NCBI RefSeq assembly: GCF_014653115.1
Contig: NZ_BNAD01000004.1
Span: 62,001-126,000 of the forward strand
Origin: Nocardioides flavus (ex Wang et al. 2016)
GTDB lineage: Bacteria; Actinomycetota; Actinomycetes; Propionibacteriales; Nocardioidaceae
DNA length: 64,000 nt
Direction: 5' to 3'
A program made the translations under genes and the position numbers. Positions within the stretch are counted from its first letter, which is position 1; every line of letters starts with the position of its first letter. Under the pieces are notes generated by a model that was not told where the DNA came from, ran no database searches, and saw nothing but the letters and a program-made list of their open reading frames with translations. Below are positions 54,508 through 61,956 of this stretch, piece by piece.

Positions 54508-55677
54508 TCAGACCAGGCTCGCCGGGCGTACGGCGGCCGCGCCAAACCTCCGCGTCGCCCGGTCGACCGCGCGGTCCGCCTCGGCCCAGCCCCGATCCGG
54601 TTCACCGAGCGCGAGCTGGTGGTGCACCGTGGCACGCGGCACGAGGCCCTCCACCCGGACGCCGACCAGCCGCAGAGGGGTGCGCCGCAGCGCCAGCCGG
54701 TCGTAGAGCCCGGTCGCGGCGCCATGGATCTCGACCGTCACGTCGGTCGCCTCGGCGAGCGTCCGCGACCGGGTGATGGTGGTGAAGTCGGCGAAGCGCA
54801 CGGTGAGGGCGACGGTGCGCCCCGCCACGCCGGCCGCGCGCATCCGTGCCGCGACGCGCGCGGAGAGGCGCAGCAGCTCACGGACGATCACATCCCGGTC
54901 GTCGCTGTCACGTGCGAAGGTCTCCTGGGCCCCCATCGACTTCTCCACCGCACGCGGACCGGCGCCGACGTGCAGCTCGCCGCGGTCGGTGCCCCAGGCG
55001 AGGTGGTGGAGCTCGTGACCGAGGTGGCGTCCGACCGCGCGCTGCAGGTCCTCGAGCGGGGTGCGCGCGACGTCGCCGGCCGTGACCAGCCCGATCCGGT
55101 GGAGCAGGGCCCGCGTCTTCTCGCCCACGCCGTAGAGCTCCCCGACATCGAGCGGGTGCAGGAACGAGGCGACCTCCGCCGGTGGCACGACCAGCACGCC
55201 GTCGGGCTTGGCGCGCCGGCTCCCGAGCTTGGCGACGGACACCGATGCCGCCACCCCGACCGAGCAGGTGATGCCGTGCTCGTCATGGACGGTCGATCGC
55301 AGCTGCTCGGCGATGCGGGCGGGCGGACCGAGACGACGGACTGCTCCCCGGACGTCGAGGAACGCCTCGTCCAGCGAGATCGACTCGACGAGGGGCGTCA
55401 CCTCGCGGAAGGTGGCCATCACCGACGCCGAGACGCTGGTCAGCGTGTCGAAGTCGGGCGCGAGCACGACGACCTGTGGGCAGAGGCGTCGCGCCCGGGC
55501 CATCGGCAGCGCCGAGTGGATGCCGTAGCGCCGGGCCACGTAGTTGGCGGCGAGCACCACACCTCGCCCGCTGCCCCCCACGACCACGGGCTGGTCGACC
55601 AGGTCAGGTCGCTCCCTCAGCGCGACGGAGGCGTAGAAGGCGTCCATGTCCACGTGGAGGAGCGGCGTGTCGGTCAT
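54508..55677 (-). CDS. dinB: DNA polymerase IV DinB
   Basis: 389 aa Y-family translesion polymerase. The palm residues are visible: LLHVDMDAFYASVALRERP at the start and SISLDEAFLDVRGAV near residue 105. The thumb has the helix-hairpin-helix GELYGVGEKTRALLHRIGL, followed by the little-finger domain. No beta-clamp-binding QLxLF-type pentapeptide is seen at the C-terminus (the tail ends AVRPASLV; LALGE is upstream). It is the fourth gene after a perfect LexA box at 57309. Confidence 0.94.
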   Translation of the reverse strand: MTDTPLLHVDMDAFYASVALRERPDLVDQPVVVGGSGRGVVLAANYVARRYGIHSALPMARARRLCPQVVVLAPDFDTLTSVSASVMATFREVTPLVESISLDEAFLDVRGAVRRLGPPARIAEQLRSTVHDEHGITCSVGVAASVSVAKLGSRRAKPDGVLVVPPAEVASFLHPLDVGELYGVGEKTRALLHRIGLVTAGDVARTPLEDLQRAVGRHLGHELHHLAWGTDRGELHVGAGPRAVEKSMGAQETFARDSDDRDVIVRELLRLSARVAARMRAAGVAGRTVALTVRFADFTTITRSRTLAEATDVTVEIHGAATGLYDRLALRRTPLRLVGVRVEGLVPRATVHHQLALGEPDRGWAEADRAVDRATRRFGAAAVRPASLV

Positions 55678-55731
55678 GCGGGACCGCCGGAGGAGGGCAC
55701 GACGGACGCGTCGGCGTCCCGTGCGTGAAGG

Positions 55732-56478
55732 TCAGCGGCGAGCCAGGACGTGGACCTGCGCGGCCAGCGGGAGGTACTCCGGGCGCGAGGCGACCGCCCG
55801 CTCGAGCTCGACGAGGGCCGCGGTCGCACCCGGCTCGAGGTCGAGGAGGCTGCCGGGAACCAGGTCGGAGAAGACCCGCACCGCGTGCACGGAGACGGCC
55901 TCCAGCCCGACCGCCCCGAGGAGGTCGAGGACCTCGTCGCGGGTGAAGCGGCGCCCGCCGCGACCACCGGTCGGGGCGGCGTCGCCGTCGAGGAGCTCGC
56001 GGGCGGCCTGGAAGTGCCCGGCCATCGCGCGAGCCACCACGGCGGCGTGCCGCTGCGCGACGAGGAGGCTGAGGTGTCCGCCGGGACGCAGGACGCCGGC
56101 GATCGCCGACAGCGAGGCGGACGGGTCGTCGACCATCTCGAGCACGCCGTGGCACAGCACGAGATCGGCCTCCTCGACCAGGCTCGGCAGGTCGTCGAGG
56201 TCGCCCTGCTGGCCGGTGACCCGGTCGGCGACGCCGCTCTCACGCGCGCGTCGGTCGAGGGAGGCAAGGGCGTCGGGACTGGGGTCGATGACCTGGACGG
56301 TGTGGCCGAGCTCGGCCAGTGGCACGGCGAACCCGCCCGTACCGCCCCCGACGTCGACGATGCGCGCCCGCTGCTCCCCCGAGGCCGCGGACTCCTCCAG
56401 CAACCGGCGTACGCCGTCCCAGACCACGCCGGCCCGGACCGACTGACGGCGCTCGCTGGCTGAGGCGGTGGGCTGCAT
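55732..56478 (-). CDS. Class I SAM-dependent methyltransferase
   Basis: 248 aa. SAM motif I RIVDVGGGTGGFAVPLAELG near residue 40, acidic motif II VQVIDPSPDAL, motif IV DLVLCHGVLEMVDD, motif VI LRPGGHLSLLVAQ. Methyltransf_11/SmtA-like; substrate unknown. It keeps company with dinB in many actinobacteria. A TAGGGT box 7 nt before the ATG suggests that it can be transcribed as a leaderless gene besides any read-through from the LexA-controlled promoter. Confidence 0.85.
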   Translation of the reverse strand: MQPTASASERRQSVRAGVVWDGVRRLLEESAASGEQRARIVDVGGGTGGFAVPLAELGHTVQVIDPSPDALASLDRRARESGVADRVTGQQGDLDDLPSLVEEADLVLCHGVLEMVDDPSASLSAIAGVLRPGGHLSLLVAQRHAAVVARAMAGHFQAARELLDGDAAPTGGRGGRRFTRDEVLDLLGAVGLEAVSVHAVRVFSDLVPGSLLDLEPGATAALVELERAVASRPEYLPLAAQVHVLARR

Positions 56479-56485
56479 GGGCCCA

Positions 56486-56491
56486 ACCCTA
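56486..56491 (-). promoter_or_regulatory. -10 box of the methyltransferase gene (leaderless)
   Basis: TAGGGT on the minus strand, 7 nt before the ATG at 56478. Confidence 0.5.
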
Positions 56492-56542
56492 GTGCGTGGG
56501 CGGACTCCGCCGGCTTGCCCGGCACCGACACCTCACGCTCCC

Positions 56543-56944
56543 TCAGGCGACGCTGGCGTGCGGGACCAGGCCGAGGGCCTGCTCGACGACGGCCAGGAAC
56601 CGGTCGGCGTCGCGCACCAGGTCGTCGGCCTCGCGCTCGGTGACCGCCCGGGTCGAGCCGGCCTCGGCCGCCGCGCGCTTGGCGGCGCCGGCGGCGAAGA
56701 ACGTCGCCCACTCCGACAGCTCGGGCGCGACCTCGGCGAGCAGGACCCATGCGTTCTTCTGCCGGCGCGCCCGGGGCGCGGGCCGGGCACGGGCGGCCAG
56801 GAACGCCGCAGCGGCACACAGTGCCGCCACGTGGGCGCAGGCATAGCGGGTGGGCACGTCTCTCGCGGTGATCGCGTCACGCAGCGACGTCGCCGACCGC
56901 TCGAGGTAGGAGTGGGCGGTGGCCGGGAGCATGTGGGGACCCAT
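56543..56944 (-). CDS. SAV_6107 family HEPN domain protein
   Basis: 133 aa, all-helical. HEPN-type bundle beginning ATAHSYLERSATSLRDAITA and continuing YACAHVAALCAAAAFLAARA; a charged segment RRQKNAWVLLAEVAPELSEWA follows. The classical RxxxxH RNase motif of toxin HEPN domains is not evident, so nuclease activity has no support. ATG at 56944, 10 bp after the DUF6504 stop; probably co-transcribed and under the LexA box. Confidence 0.8.
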   Translation of the reverse strand: MGPHMLPATAHSYLERSATSLRDAITARDVPTRYACAHVAALCAAAAFLAARARPAPRARRQKNAWVLLAEVAPELSEWATFFAAGAAKRAAAEAGSTRAVTEREADDLVRDADRFLAVVEQALGLVPHASVA

Positions 56945-56954
56945 CACGGCCGCC

Positions 56955-57230
56955 TCAGTCCGGGCACCCGACGAGCTGCCAGCGCCCGTCGGTGCCGTCG
57001 AAGGTGAGGTCGAAGACGCCCTGCATCGCCTGCTCGTCGCCGGCGACCGGGCGGACGGCGCGGCCGGTGCCCGGCCCCCGGCCCGCCACGACCCGCCACA
57101 GCTCGCGGCCGGTGTCCACCCGGTGCGCGAGGACCGCGCGCACCTTCCACAACCTGCCCCGCCACAGGAACTGGTCGGGGTCCTCCGCCTCGCCTCGTCG
57201 CACCTCGACGGGGTCGTCGTACTGCTGCAT
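56955..57230 (-). CDS. DUF6504 family protein
   Basis: 91 aa. Starts MQQYDDPVEVRRGEAEDPDQ and has FLWRGRLWKVRAVLAHRVDT and GVFDLTFDGTDGRWQL, the signature of a small beta-rich family often encoded beside Y-family polymerases. Its role is unknown. It is the first gene after the LexA box and promoter at 57309-57364, so it is likely SOS-induced. Confidence 0.8.
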   Translation of the reverse strand: MQQYDDPVEVRRGEAEDPDQFLWRGRLWKVRAVLAHRVDTGRELWRVVAGRGPGTGRAVRPVAGDEQAMQGVFDLTFDGTDGRWQLVGCPD

Positions 57231-57308
57231 CGCGCCTCCTCGCACATCGTCGACCCCTCGGCCGACCCGGGGGCGGTGGGGGTCGAGGTCACCGCCACCC
57301 GGATCGCA

Positions 57309-57324
57309 TCGAACATCTGTTCGA
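57309..57324 (-). promoter_or_regulatory. LexA (SOS) box of the DUF6504-HEPN-dinB set
   Basis: TCGAACATCTGTTCGA is a perfect match to the actinobacterial SOS palindrome TCGAAC-N4-GTTCGA. It lies 79 bp before the DUF6504 start and right after the expected transcription start. Confidence 0.85.
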
Positions 57325-57336
57325 ACACCACGAACG

Positions 57337-57364
57337 GTACTACTCCCCACCGACAACGCGTCAA
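57337..57364 (-). promoter_or_regulatory. Promoter of the SOS set
   Basis: TTGACG (57364-57359), 16-nt spacer, TAGTAC (57342-57337) on the minus strand. The hexamer and spacer length equal those of the mraZ promoter. The LexA box begins 12 bp after the -10 box. Confidence 0.55.
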
Positions 57365-57412
57365 GAGCCGGCCGGAAGTCGGGTCGCGGTCGGTGGGCGA
57401 CCGGAGGAAGGG

Positions 57413-57880
57413 TCAGACCCGGCGCAGGTACTCGGTCGTGTCCCGGCGCCACAGGAAGAACGACAGCACCAGGCCCTCGAGGATGACGAGCGCAGAGAGC
57501 ACCACGAAGACGGTGGGCAGCTGGGCGTCGAGGCAGACCACGCCGACCAGCACCCCGACGCCCGCCGTGGCCGCCAGGACGGGGCGGGTCCAGCCGTGCC
57601 CCGCGACGAAGAACGACCCGAGCACGAGCGCCAGCACCGCGAAACCGACGAAGGCGACCACGGCCAGCGCCACGAAGCCCGGCACGATCGGGCTCTCCCG
57701 CAGCAGCTCGATGCCGCCCTGGGCGAGCAGCTCCTGGGCCGACGGGTTGCCCTCCGCCCAGCCGAGGATCACCTCGTCGCGCATCCACCAGATCAGGAGC
57801 GTGATCACTCCGGCGGTGGCCACGATCAGGCCGAGCACCCGCACGCTGTTGACCACGGATCCCGGCAGGTCGCGCGCCAT
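57413..57880 (-). CDS. Hypothetical membrane protein, four spans
   Basis: 155 aa. Membrane segments lie at about residues 9-31, 65-85, 97-114 and 120-138; the loop between the first two (RDEVILGWAEGNPSAQELLA) is likely outside. No family recognised. Start at 57880 (MARDLPG) has GGGGGAG 4 nt upstream; a longer frame to 57940 would cover the promoter of the divergent YbaK-like gene. Confidence 0.7.
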   Translation of the reverse strand: MARDLPGSVVNSVRVLGLIVATAGVITLLIWWMRDEVILGWAEGNPSAQELLAQGGIELLRESPIVPGFVALAVVAFVGFAVLALVLGSFFVAGHGWTRPVLAATAGVGVLVGVVCLDAQLPTVFVVLSALVILEGLVLSFFLWRRDTTEYLRRV

Positions 57881-57913
57881 CAAACTCCCCCTGAGCTCAT
57901 CGTCGTTCGTCGC

Positions 57914-57919
57914 TAGGCT
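57914..57919 (+). promoter_or_regulatory. -10 box of the second YbaK-like gene (leaderless)
   Basis: TAGGCT, 6 nt before the ATG at 57926. Confidence 0.55.
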
Positions 57920-57925
57920 CGCATC

Positions 57926-58399
57926 ATGGCGATCGAGCACGCATCCATCACCTCATTTCGAGGCGACCTCTCCCGGCGCGGTGGCACCGGCGAGGTGGTC
58001 ATCCTGCCCGACAGCGTCCACACCGCGGCACTCGCCGCGGCCGCGCTGGGGTGTGAGGTCGGCGCCATCGCCAACAGCCTGCTCTTCGACGCCGACGGCG
58101 AGCCCGTCCTGATCCTCACGTCGGGGGCGCACCGGGTGGACACCGTCGCGGTGGCCGAGCGCATCGGGGTGGCCCGGCTGCGCCGTGCCGACCCCGACTT
58201 CGTACGGCGGCACACCGGGCAGGTGATCGGCGGCGTCTCCCCGATCGACCACCCGGCACCCGTCCGGACGTGGATAGACCCCTGGCTGCGCCGGCACCCG
58301 GTGGTGTGGGCGGCCGCCGGGCACCCGTCGGCCGTGTTCTCGACGACCTTCGACGAGCTGGTCGCGATGACCGGAGCCGTCGAGGTCAGCGTGGACTGA
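57926..58399 (+). CDS. YbaK/ProX-like aminoacyl-tRNA deacylase family protein
   Basis: 157 aa. Family motifs: TAALAAAALGCEVGAIANSL (58021-58080), GEPVLILTSGAHRVDTVAVA, and GQVIGGVSPIDHPAPVRTWI near residue 98. Where the editing enzymes have a catalytic Lys (VKSL), this one has Asn (IANSLLF, about residue 50). The Asn form is, as far as I recall, common in actinobacterial relatives, so it may be a distinct subgroup with another activity. It heads a plus-strand group with the DUF4126 gene. Confidence 0.8.
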   Translation: MAIEHASITSFRGDLSRRGGTGEVVILPDSVHTAALAAAALGCEVGAIANSLLFDADGEPVLILTSGAHRVDTVAVAERIGVARLRRADPDFVRRHTGQVIGGVSPIDHPAPVRTWIDPWLRRHPVVWAAAGHPSAVFSTTFDELVAMTGAVEVSVD

Positions 58400-58407
58400 G
58401 GCGCACC

Positions 58408-58998
58408 GTGGACGCACTGGCGCTGACCTTCTCCAGCGGATGGGCGAGCGGCATCAACGCCTACCTCGTCGTCCTCGTGCTCGGGATCTCCGACCGCCTC
58501 GGCTCGTTCGCCGAGATCCCCGACGCGCTCGGCCGGTGGGACGTGCTCGCGGCCGCGGGCTTCCTCTACGCGATGGAGTTCATCGCCGACAAGGTCCCCT
58601 TCATCGACTCCACCTGGGACGCGATCTCCACCGCGATCCGCCCGACGGCAGGCGCCGTGATCGGCGTGCTCCTCGCCGGGGACGCCTCCACGCTCGACCA
58701 GGCCGTGCTCGGTGTCGTCGGCGGTGGCACCGCCCTGCTGAGCCACCTCGTCAAGGCCAGCAGCCGCCTCGCGATCAACGCCTCCCCCGAACCGGTGACC
58801 AACGTCGTGGCCAGCCTCACCGAGGACGCCGTCGTCCTGGTCGTGGTGTGGTTCGCCATCGAGCACCCCCGCACCGCGGCCGCCGTGGCCGGCGTCCTGC
58901 TGCTGCTCGGACTCGTCGCCGTCGTGCTCCTCGCCCGGCTCGTACGTCGCGGATGGCGTCGCTGGAAGAAGGCGGAGCCGGTCCACCGGGTCGCCTGA
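58408..58998 (+). CDS. DUF4126 family membrane protein
   Basis: 196 aa with five or so membrane segments. The start LALTFSSGWASGINAYLVVL and the AAGFLYAMEFIADKVPFIDS motif are typical of DUF4126. The remaining spans are about residues 75-90, 96-110, 128-146 and 152-172, and the tail is basic (RRGWRRWKKAEP). Function unknown. GTG at 58408, 8 bp after the preceding stop. Confidence 0.8.
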   Translation: MDALALTFSSGWASGINAYLVVLVLGISDRLGSFAEIPDALGRWDVLAAAGFLYAMEFIADKVPFIDSTWDAISTAIRPTAGAVIGVLLAGDASTLDQAVLGVVGGGTALLSHLVKASSRLAINASPEPVTNVVASLTEDAVVLVVVWFAIEHPRTAAAVAGVLLLLGLVAVVLLARLVRRGWRRWKKAEPVHRVA

Positions 58999-59020
58999 CC
59001 CGTCCTCCGGCCCCGGGCCC

Positions 59021-59026
59021 TAGGGT
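59021..59026 (+). promoter_or_regulatory. -10 box of the FAD oxidoreductase gene (leaderless)
   Basis: TAGGGT, 7 nt before the GTG at 59034. Confidence 0.5.
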
Positions 59027-59033
59027 TCCTCCC

Positions 59034-60350
59034 GTGGCTCGCGTGGTGGTGGTCGGCGGCGGCTTCGGCGGCATGGCTGCCGCCGCGCGCCTGGCCAAGC
59101 TCGGGCACGACGTCACCCTGCTGGAGCGCTCCGAGCGCCTCGGTGGCGCCCTGACGACCGTCGAGCGCGCCGGCTTCGCCTGGGACGCCGGCCCCACCAG
59201 CACCCTGCTGCCCGCGGTGGTCCGCGACCTGTTCCGCAAGTCCGGGCGTCCGCTGGAGCGCGAGGTCGACCTCCAGCCCCTCGACCTGGTCCGCGAGCAC
59301 CGGTTCGAGGACGGCACGTCGCTGGGGCTACCGGGAGGATCCCGCGCCGCGCAGCTCGAGGCGTTCGAGCGGCTCGGCCAGGGCCTGGGGCAGCAGTGGA
59401 TCGACCACGTGGCGTCGTACGGCGAGACGTGGGAGCTGCTGCGCAAGGAGTGGTACGAGCGGCCCTTCGACCCCGACGTGGCCCCACGCGCCCTCACCGA
59501 CCTGCTCGCTCGGCGCGAGTCCCTGCACAAGCGGCTGCGCCGTGCGCTGCGCGACGAACGACTGCGACTGGTCGCCGGACACCGCCTCGTGATGGACGGG
59601 CACGACCTGCGGGACGCGCCTGTCATGGCGGGGGTGGACGCCTACCTCGAGCAGCGCTTCGGCGCCTGGACCGTCCCGGGCGGCCTGGCCGCCCTCGGCA
59701 CCGCGATGGCCGACCGGCTCTCCCTGCGCGGGGTCACCGTCCTGACGGGCACGGACGCCACCGACCTGGTGGTGCGCGAGGGGCGCGTCGCAGCGGTGCA
59801 GGTCGCCGGCGGAGAGGTCGCCGCGGACCTCGTGGTCGTCGCCGTCGACCCGCGGCGACTGCCCGCACTGGCGACGTACGTCCGGCGCACCACGCCCGCC
59901 CTCCCGCCGGTCGTGTGCCACGTCGGGCTCGACACGACCGACCGGCCGCTCCCCGAGCTGCCGCACGAGGTCGTCCTCCACGGCGACCCGCTCCTCGTCG
60001 TGCGCACCGGGGGGCGCGCGCCGCACGACGGCGCGGCGTGGACGGTCCTGGCTCGCGGCCGCATCGCCGAGGACGTGCTCACCGCCCTGGCCCGGCACGG
60101 GATCGACGTGCGGCGGCAGGTCGTCACCCGCGTCGACCGCACGCCCCGCGACCTCGTCGAGGCCTGGGGCGGCTCACCGCACGGCGTGCAGTGGCAGGGC
60201 CCCCGCACGGCCCGCACCCGGCTCGGCCCGCGCACACCGATCCCGGGGGTCCTGGCCGCCGGTGCGCACGCCACGACCGGATCGGGGCTTCCCTTCGCCG
60301 GGCTCAGCGCCGCGCTGGTGGCCGAGGTCGTCGGGCGCGCGGGTCAGTAG
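59034..60350 (+). CDS. FAD-dependent oxidoreductase (phytoene-desaturase-like)
   Basis: 438 aa. FAD-binding Rossmann loop ARVVVVGGGFGGMAAAARLA at the very start, then LLERSERLGGALTTVERAGF and DAGPTSTLLPAVVRDLF, the order found in CrtI/protoporphyrinogen-oxidase-like flavoproteins. C-terminal GVLAAGAHATTGSGLPFAGLSAA closes the FAD site. Substrate unknown; no other carotenoid genes are in the window, although a polyprenyl diphosphate synthase lies 1.6 kb downstream. GTG at 59034 with a leaderless -10 box. Confidence 0.85.
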   Translation: MARVVVVGGGFGGMAAAARLAKLGHDVTLLERSERLGGALTTVERAGFAWDAGPTSTLLPAVVRDLFRKSGRPLEREVDLQPLDLVREHRFEDGTSLGLPGGSRAAQLEAFERLGQGLGQQWIDHVASYGETWELLRKEWYERPFDPDVAPRALTDLLARRESLHKRLRRALRDERLRLVAGHRLVMDGHDLRDAPVMAGVDAYLEQRFGAWTVPGGLAALGTAMADRLSLRGVTVLTGTDATDLVVREGRVAAVQVAGGEVAADLVVVAVDPRRLPALATYVRRTTPALPPVVCHVGLDTTDRPLPELPHEVVLHGDPLLVVRTGGRAPHDGAAWTVLARGRIAEDVLTALARHGIDVRRQVVTRVDRTPRDLVEAWGGSPHGVQWQGPRTARTRLGPRTPIPGVLAAGAHATTGSGLPFAGLSAALVAEVVGRAGQ

Positions 60351-60952
60351 GCCAGCTCCCACACCACCGTCACCGACGTGGTCACCGCCGTCTCCCCTGC
60401 CTCCAGGCCCCCGGCCGCGTCCCGCGCCATCGCCGCGCGGGGCATCGGCGACGGCCCGCGCCCGCCGTCGCCCTCGACGATCGACTGCACGGCTCCCAGG
60501 CCCGCCCCCGCCAGCCGCGCGAGCTGGGCGGCCTTGTCGCGGGCGTCGTGGAACGCGGCCTCGCGGGCCTCGTCGGCCGCGCCGTGGTCCTCGGTGACCT
60601 CCAGGCCGACGCTGTCGACCACGAGGCCGTCCCCGACCTCGGCCGCCAGCTCGGCGAGCATGGCGCCCGCGCAGGCGAGGTCGGCGCACCCGACCACGTA
60701 GGAGTGGCGGGCCTCGAAGCCCAGCCGCGTGCCGGTTCGGTCGTGCCACGGCCACACGGTGACCCCGGAGGAGGCGATGCGCCGCTCCTCGGTGTGACGT
60801 CGCACGACCTCGACGATCGAGCCCGCCGCCGCCGTCATGGCGGAGTAGGCCTCGCCGACACCGGCCCCGCGGGCCAGAGCGGCCAGGCGGACGACCGCGC
60901 TGTCGGGCGTGACCGTGCTCGTCCCTGTCCCGCTCACGGTGACGGTCTGCAT
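60344..60952 (-). CDS. SIMPL domain protein
   Basis: 202 aa. MQTVTVSGTGTSTVTPDSAVVRLAA is the family start, followed by alternating beta strands and helices (EAREAAFHDARDKAAQLARLAG near residue 130) and the C-terminal VTTSVTVVWEL strand. There is no clear signal peptide, so it may be cytoplasmic. Function not established. The ATG at 60952 follows TACGTT by 6 nt. Its stop overlaps the convergent FAD gene by 7 bp. Confidence 0.85.
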   Translation of the reverse strand: MQTVTVSGTGTSTVTPDSAVVRLAALARGAGVGEAYSAMTAAAGSIVEVVRRHTEERRIASSGVTVWPWHDRTGTRLGFEARHSYVVGCADLACAGAMLAELAAEVGDGLVVDSVGLEVTEDHGAADEAREAAFHDARDKAAQLARLAGAGLGAVQSIVEGDGGRGPSPMPRAAMARDAAGGLEAGETAVTTSVTVVWELAY

Positions 60953-60958
60953 GGGCCC

Positions 60959-60964
60959 AACGTA
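60959..60964 (-). promoter_or_regulatory. -10 box of the SIMPL gene (leaderless)
   Basis: TACGTT on the minus strand, 6 nt before the ATG at 60952. Confidence 0.45.
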
Positions 60965-60990
60965 GTGGCGCCCCCGGCCGCGGGACAGGC

Positions 60991-61893
60991 TCAGACGGTG
61001 ATGCGCAGGTTGGCGAAGATCTCGCGCGTCGCCCGTGAACGGTTGAGCGTGTAGAAGTGCAGTCCGGGCGCCCCCGCGTCGAGCAGCGCCTCGCAGAGCT
61101 CGGTGGCGATCTCGATGCCCTCGGCGCGCAGGCGCTGCGGGTCGTCGGCGTACGGGGCGAGGCGTGCCGTGACCTCGTCGGGCAGCTGGCGACCCGAGAG
61201 CTCGGCCATCCGCTCCATCGAGCGCAGGTTCAGGATCGGCATGATGCCGGGGATGATCGGCAGGTCGGCCCCGACCTCCTCGGCCCGCTCGACCAGGCCG
61301 ACGTAGTCGGAGGCGCGCAGCACCATGTCGGTCACGGCGAACTCGGCACCTGCGTCGTACTTCGCCTTGAGCACGCGCGCGTCGGTCTCGAGGTCCGCTG
61401 CCTCGACGTGGCCCTCGGGGAACGCGGCCACGCCGATGCGCATGTCGGTGCGCTCGCGCACCAGCGCCACCAGCTCGTCGGCATAGGTGAGCCCCCCGCG
61501 GGTCGGTGTCCAGGGCGATCCGGGACCGCCCGGCGGGTCACCGCGCAGGGCCATGACGTGGCGTACGCCGGCTGCGCCCAGGTCGCGCAGGATCGCGGTG
61601 AGCTCGTCGGTCGTGTGGCCGACGCAGGTGAGGTGCGCGACCGGCAGCATGCTGGTCTCGCGGGCGATCCGGGCGGTGATCGCCACGGTGCGGTCCCGCG
61701 TGGTGCCGCCCGCGCCGTAGGTGACCGACACGAAGGTCGGGCCGTAGGGCTCGAGCTCGGTGATGGCCTGCCAGAGCTGCTGCTCACCGGCCTCGTCCTT
61801 GGGCGGGAAGAACTCGAACGAGAACGACCGTCCCCCGCTGTCGAGGAGCTCGCGCATGCTCAGGTCCCGACCCGAGTCCCATCCGTGCGTCAT
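60991..61893 (-). CDS. metF: Methylenetetrahydrofolate reductase MetF
   Basis: 300 aa flavoprotein barrel. The catalytic Glu is in SFEFFPPKDEAGE (about residue 27). PTFVSVTYGAGGTTRDRT, VAHLTCVGHTTDEL, HVMALRGDPP and IIPGIMPILNLRSMERMAEL are canonical. Makes 5-methyl-THF for methionine synthesis. Start at 61893 (MTHGWDS) with TAGGCT 7 nt upstream; divergent from the polyprenyl synthase with only 63 bp between starts. Confidence 0.95.
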   Translation of the reverse strand: MTHGWDSGRDLSMRELLDSGGRSFSFEFFPPKDEAGEQQLWQAITELEPYGPTFVSVTYGAGGTTRDRTVAITARIARETSMLPVAHLTCVGHTTDELTAILRDLGAAGVRHVMALRGDPPGGPGSPWTPTRGGLTYADELVALVRERTDMRIGVAAFPEGHVEAADLETDARVLKAKYDAGAEFAVTDMVLRASDYVGLVERAEEVGADLPIIPGIMPILNLRSMERMAELSGRQLPDEVTARLAPYADDPQRLRAEGIEIATELCEALLDAGAPGLHFYTLNRSRATREIFANLRITV

Positions 61894-61900
61894 GCGCAAC

Positions 61901-61906
61901 AGCCTA
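61901..61906 (-). promoter_or_regulatory. -10 box of metF (leaderless)
   Basis: TAGGCT on the minus strand, 7 nt before the ATG at 61893. Confidence 0.55.
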
Positions 61907-61944
61907 CGGACGACCGCGCCGGACGCGGCTCCCGTCCCACTGTT

Positions 61945-61950
61945 TAGTCT
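61945..61950 (+). promoter_or_regulatory. -10 box of the polyprenyl synthase gene (leaderless)
   Basis: TAGTCT, 6 nt before the GTG at 61957. Confidence 0.55.
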
Positions 61951-61956
61951 GGATCG

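Noticed and set aside
56543..56944. HEPN ribonuclease toxin
   Set aside because: The RxxxxH catalytic motif of HEPN nucleases is not evident and no MNT-type partner is present.
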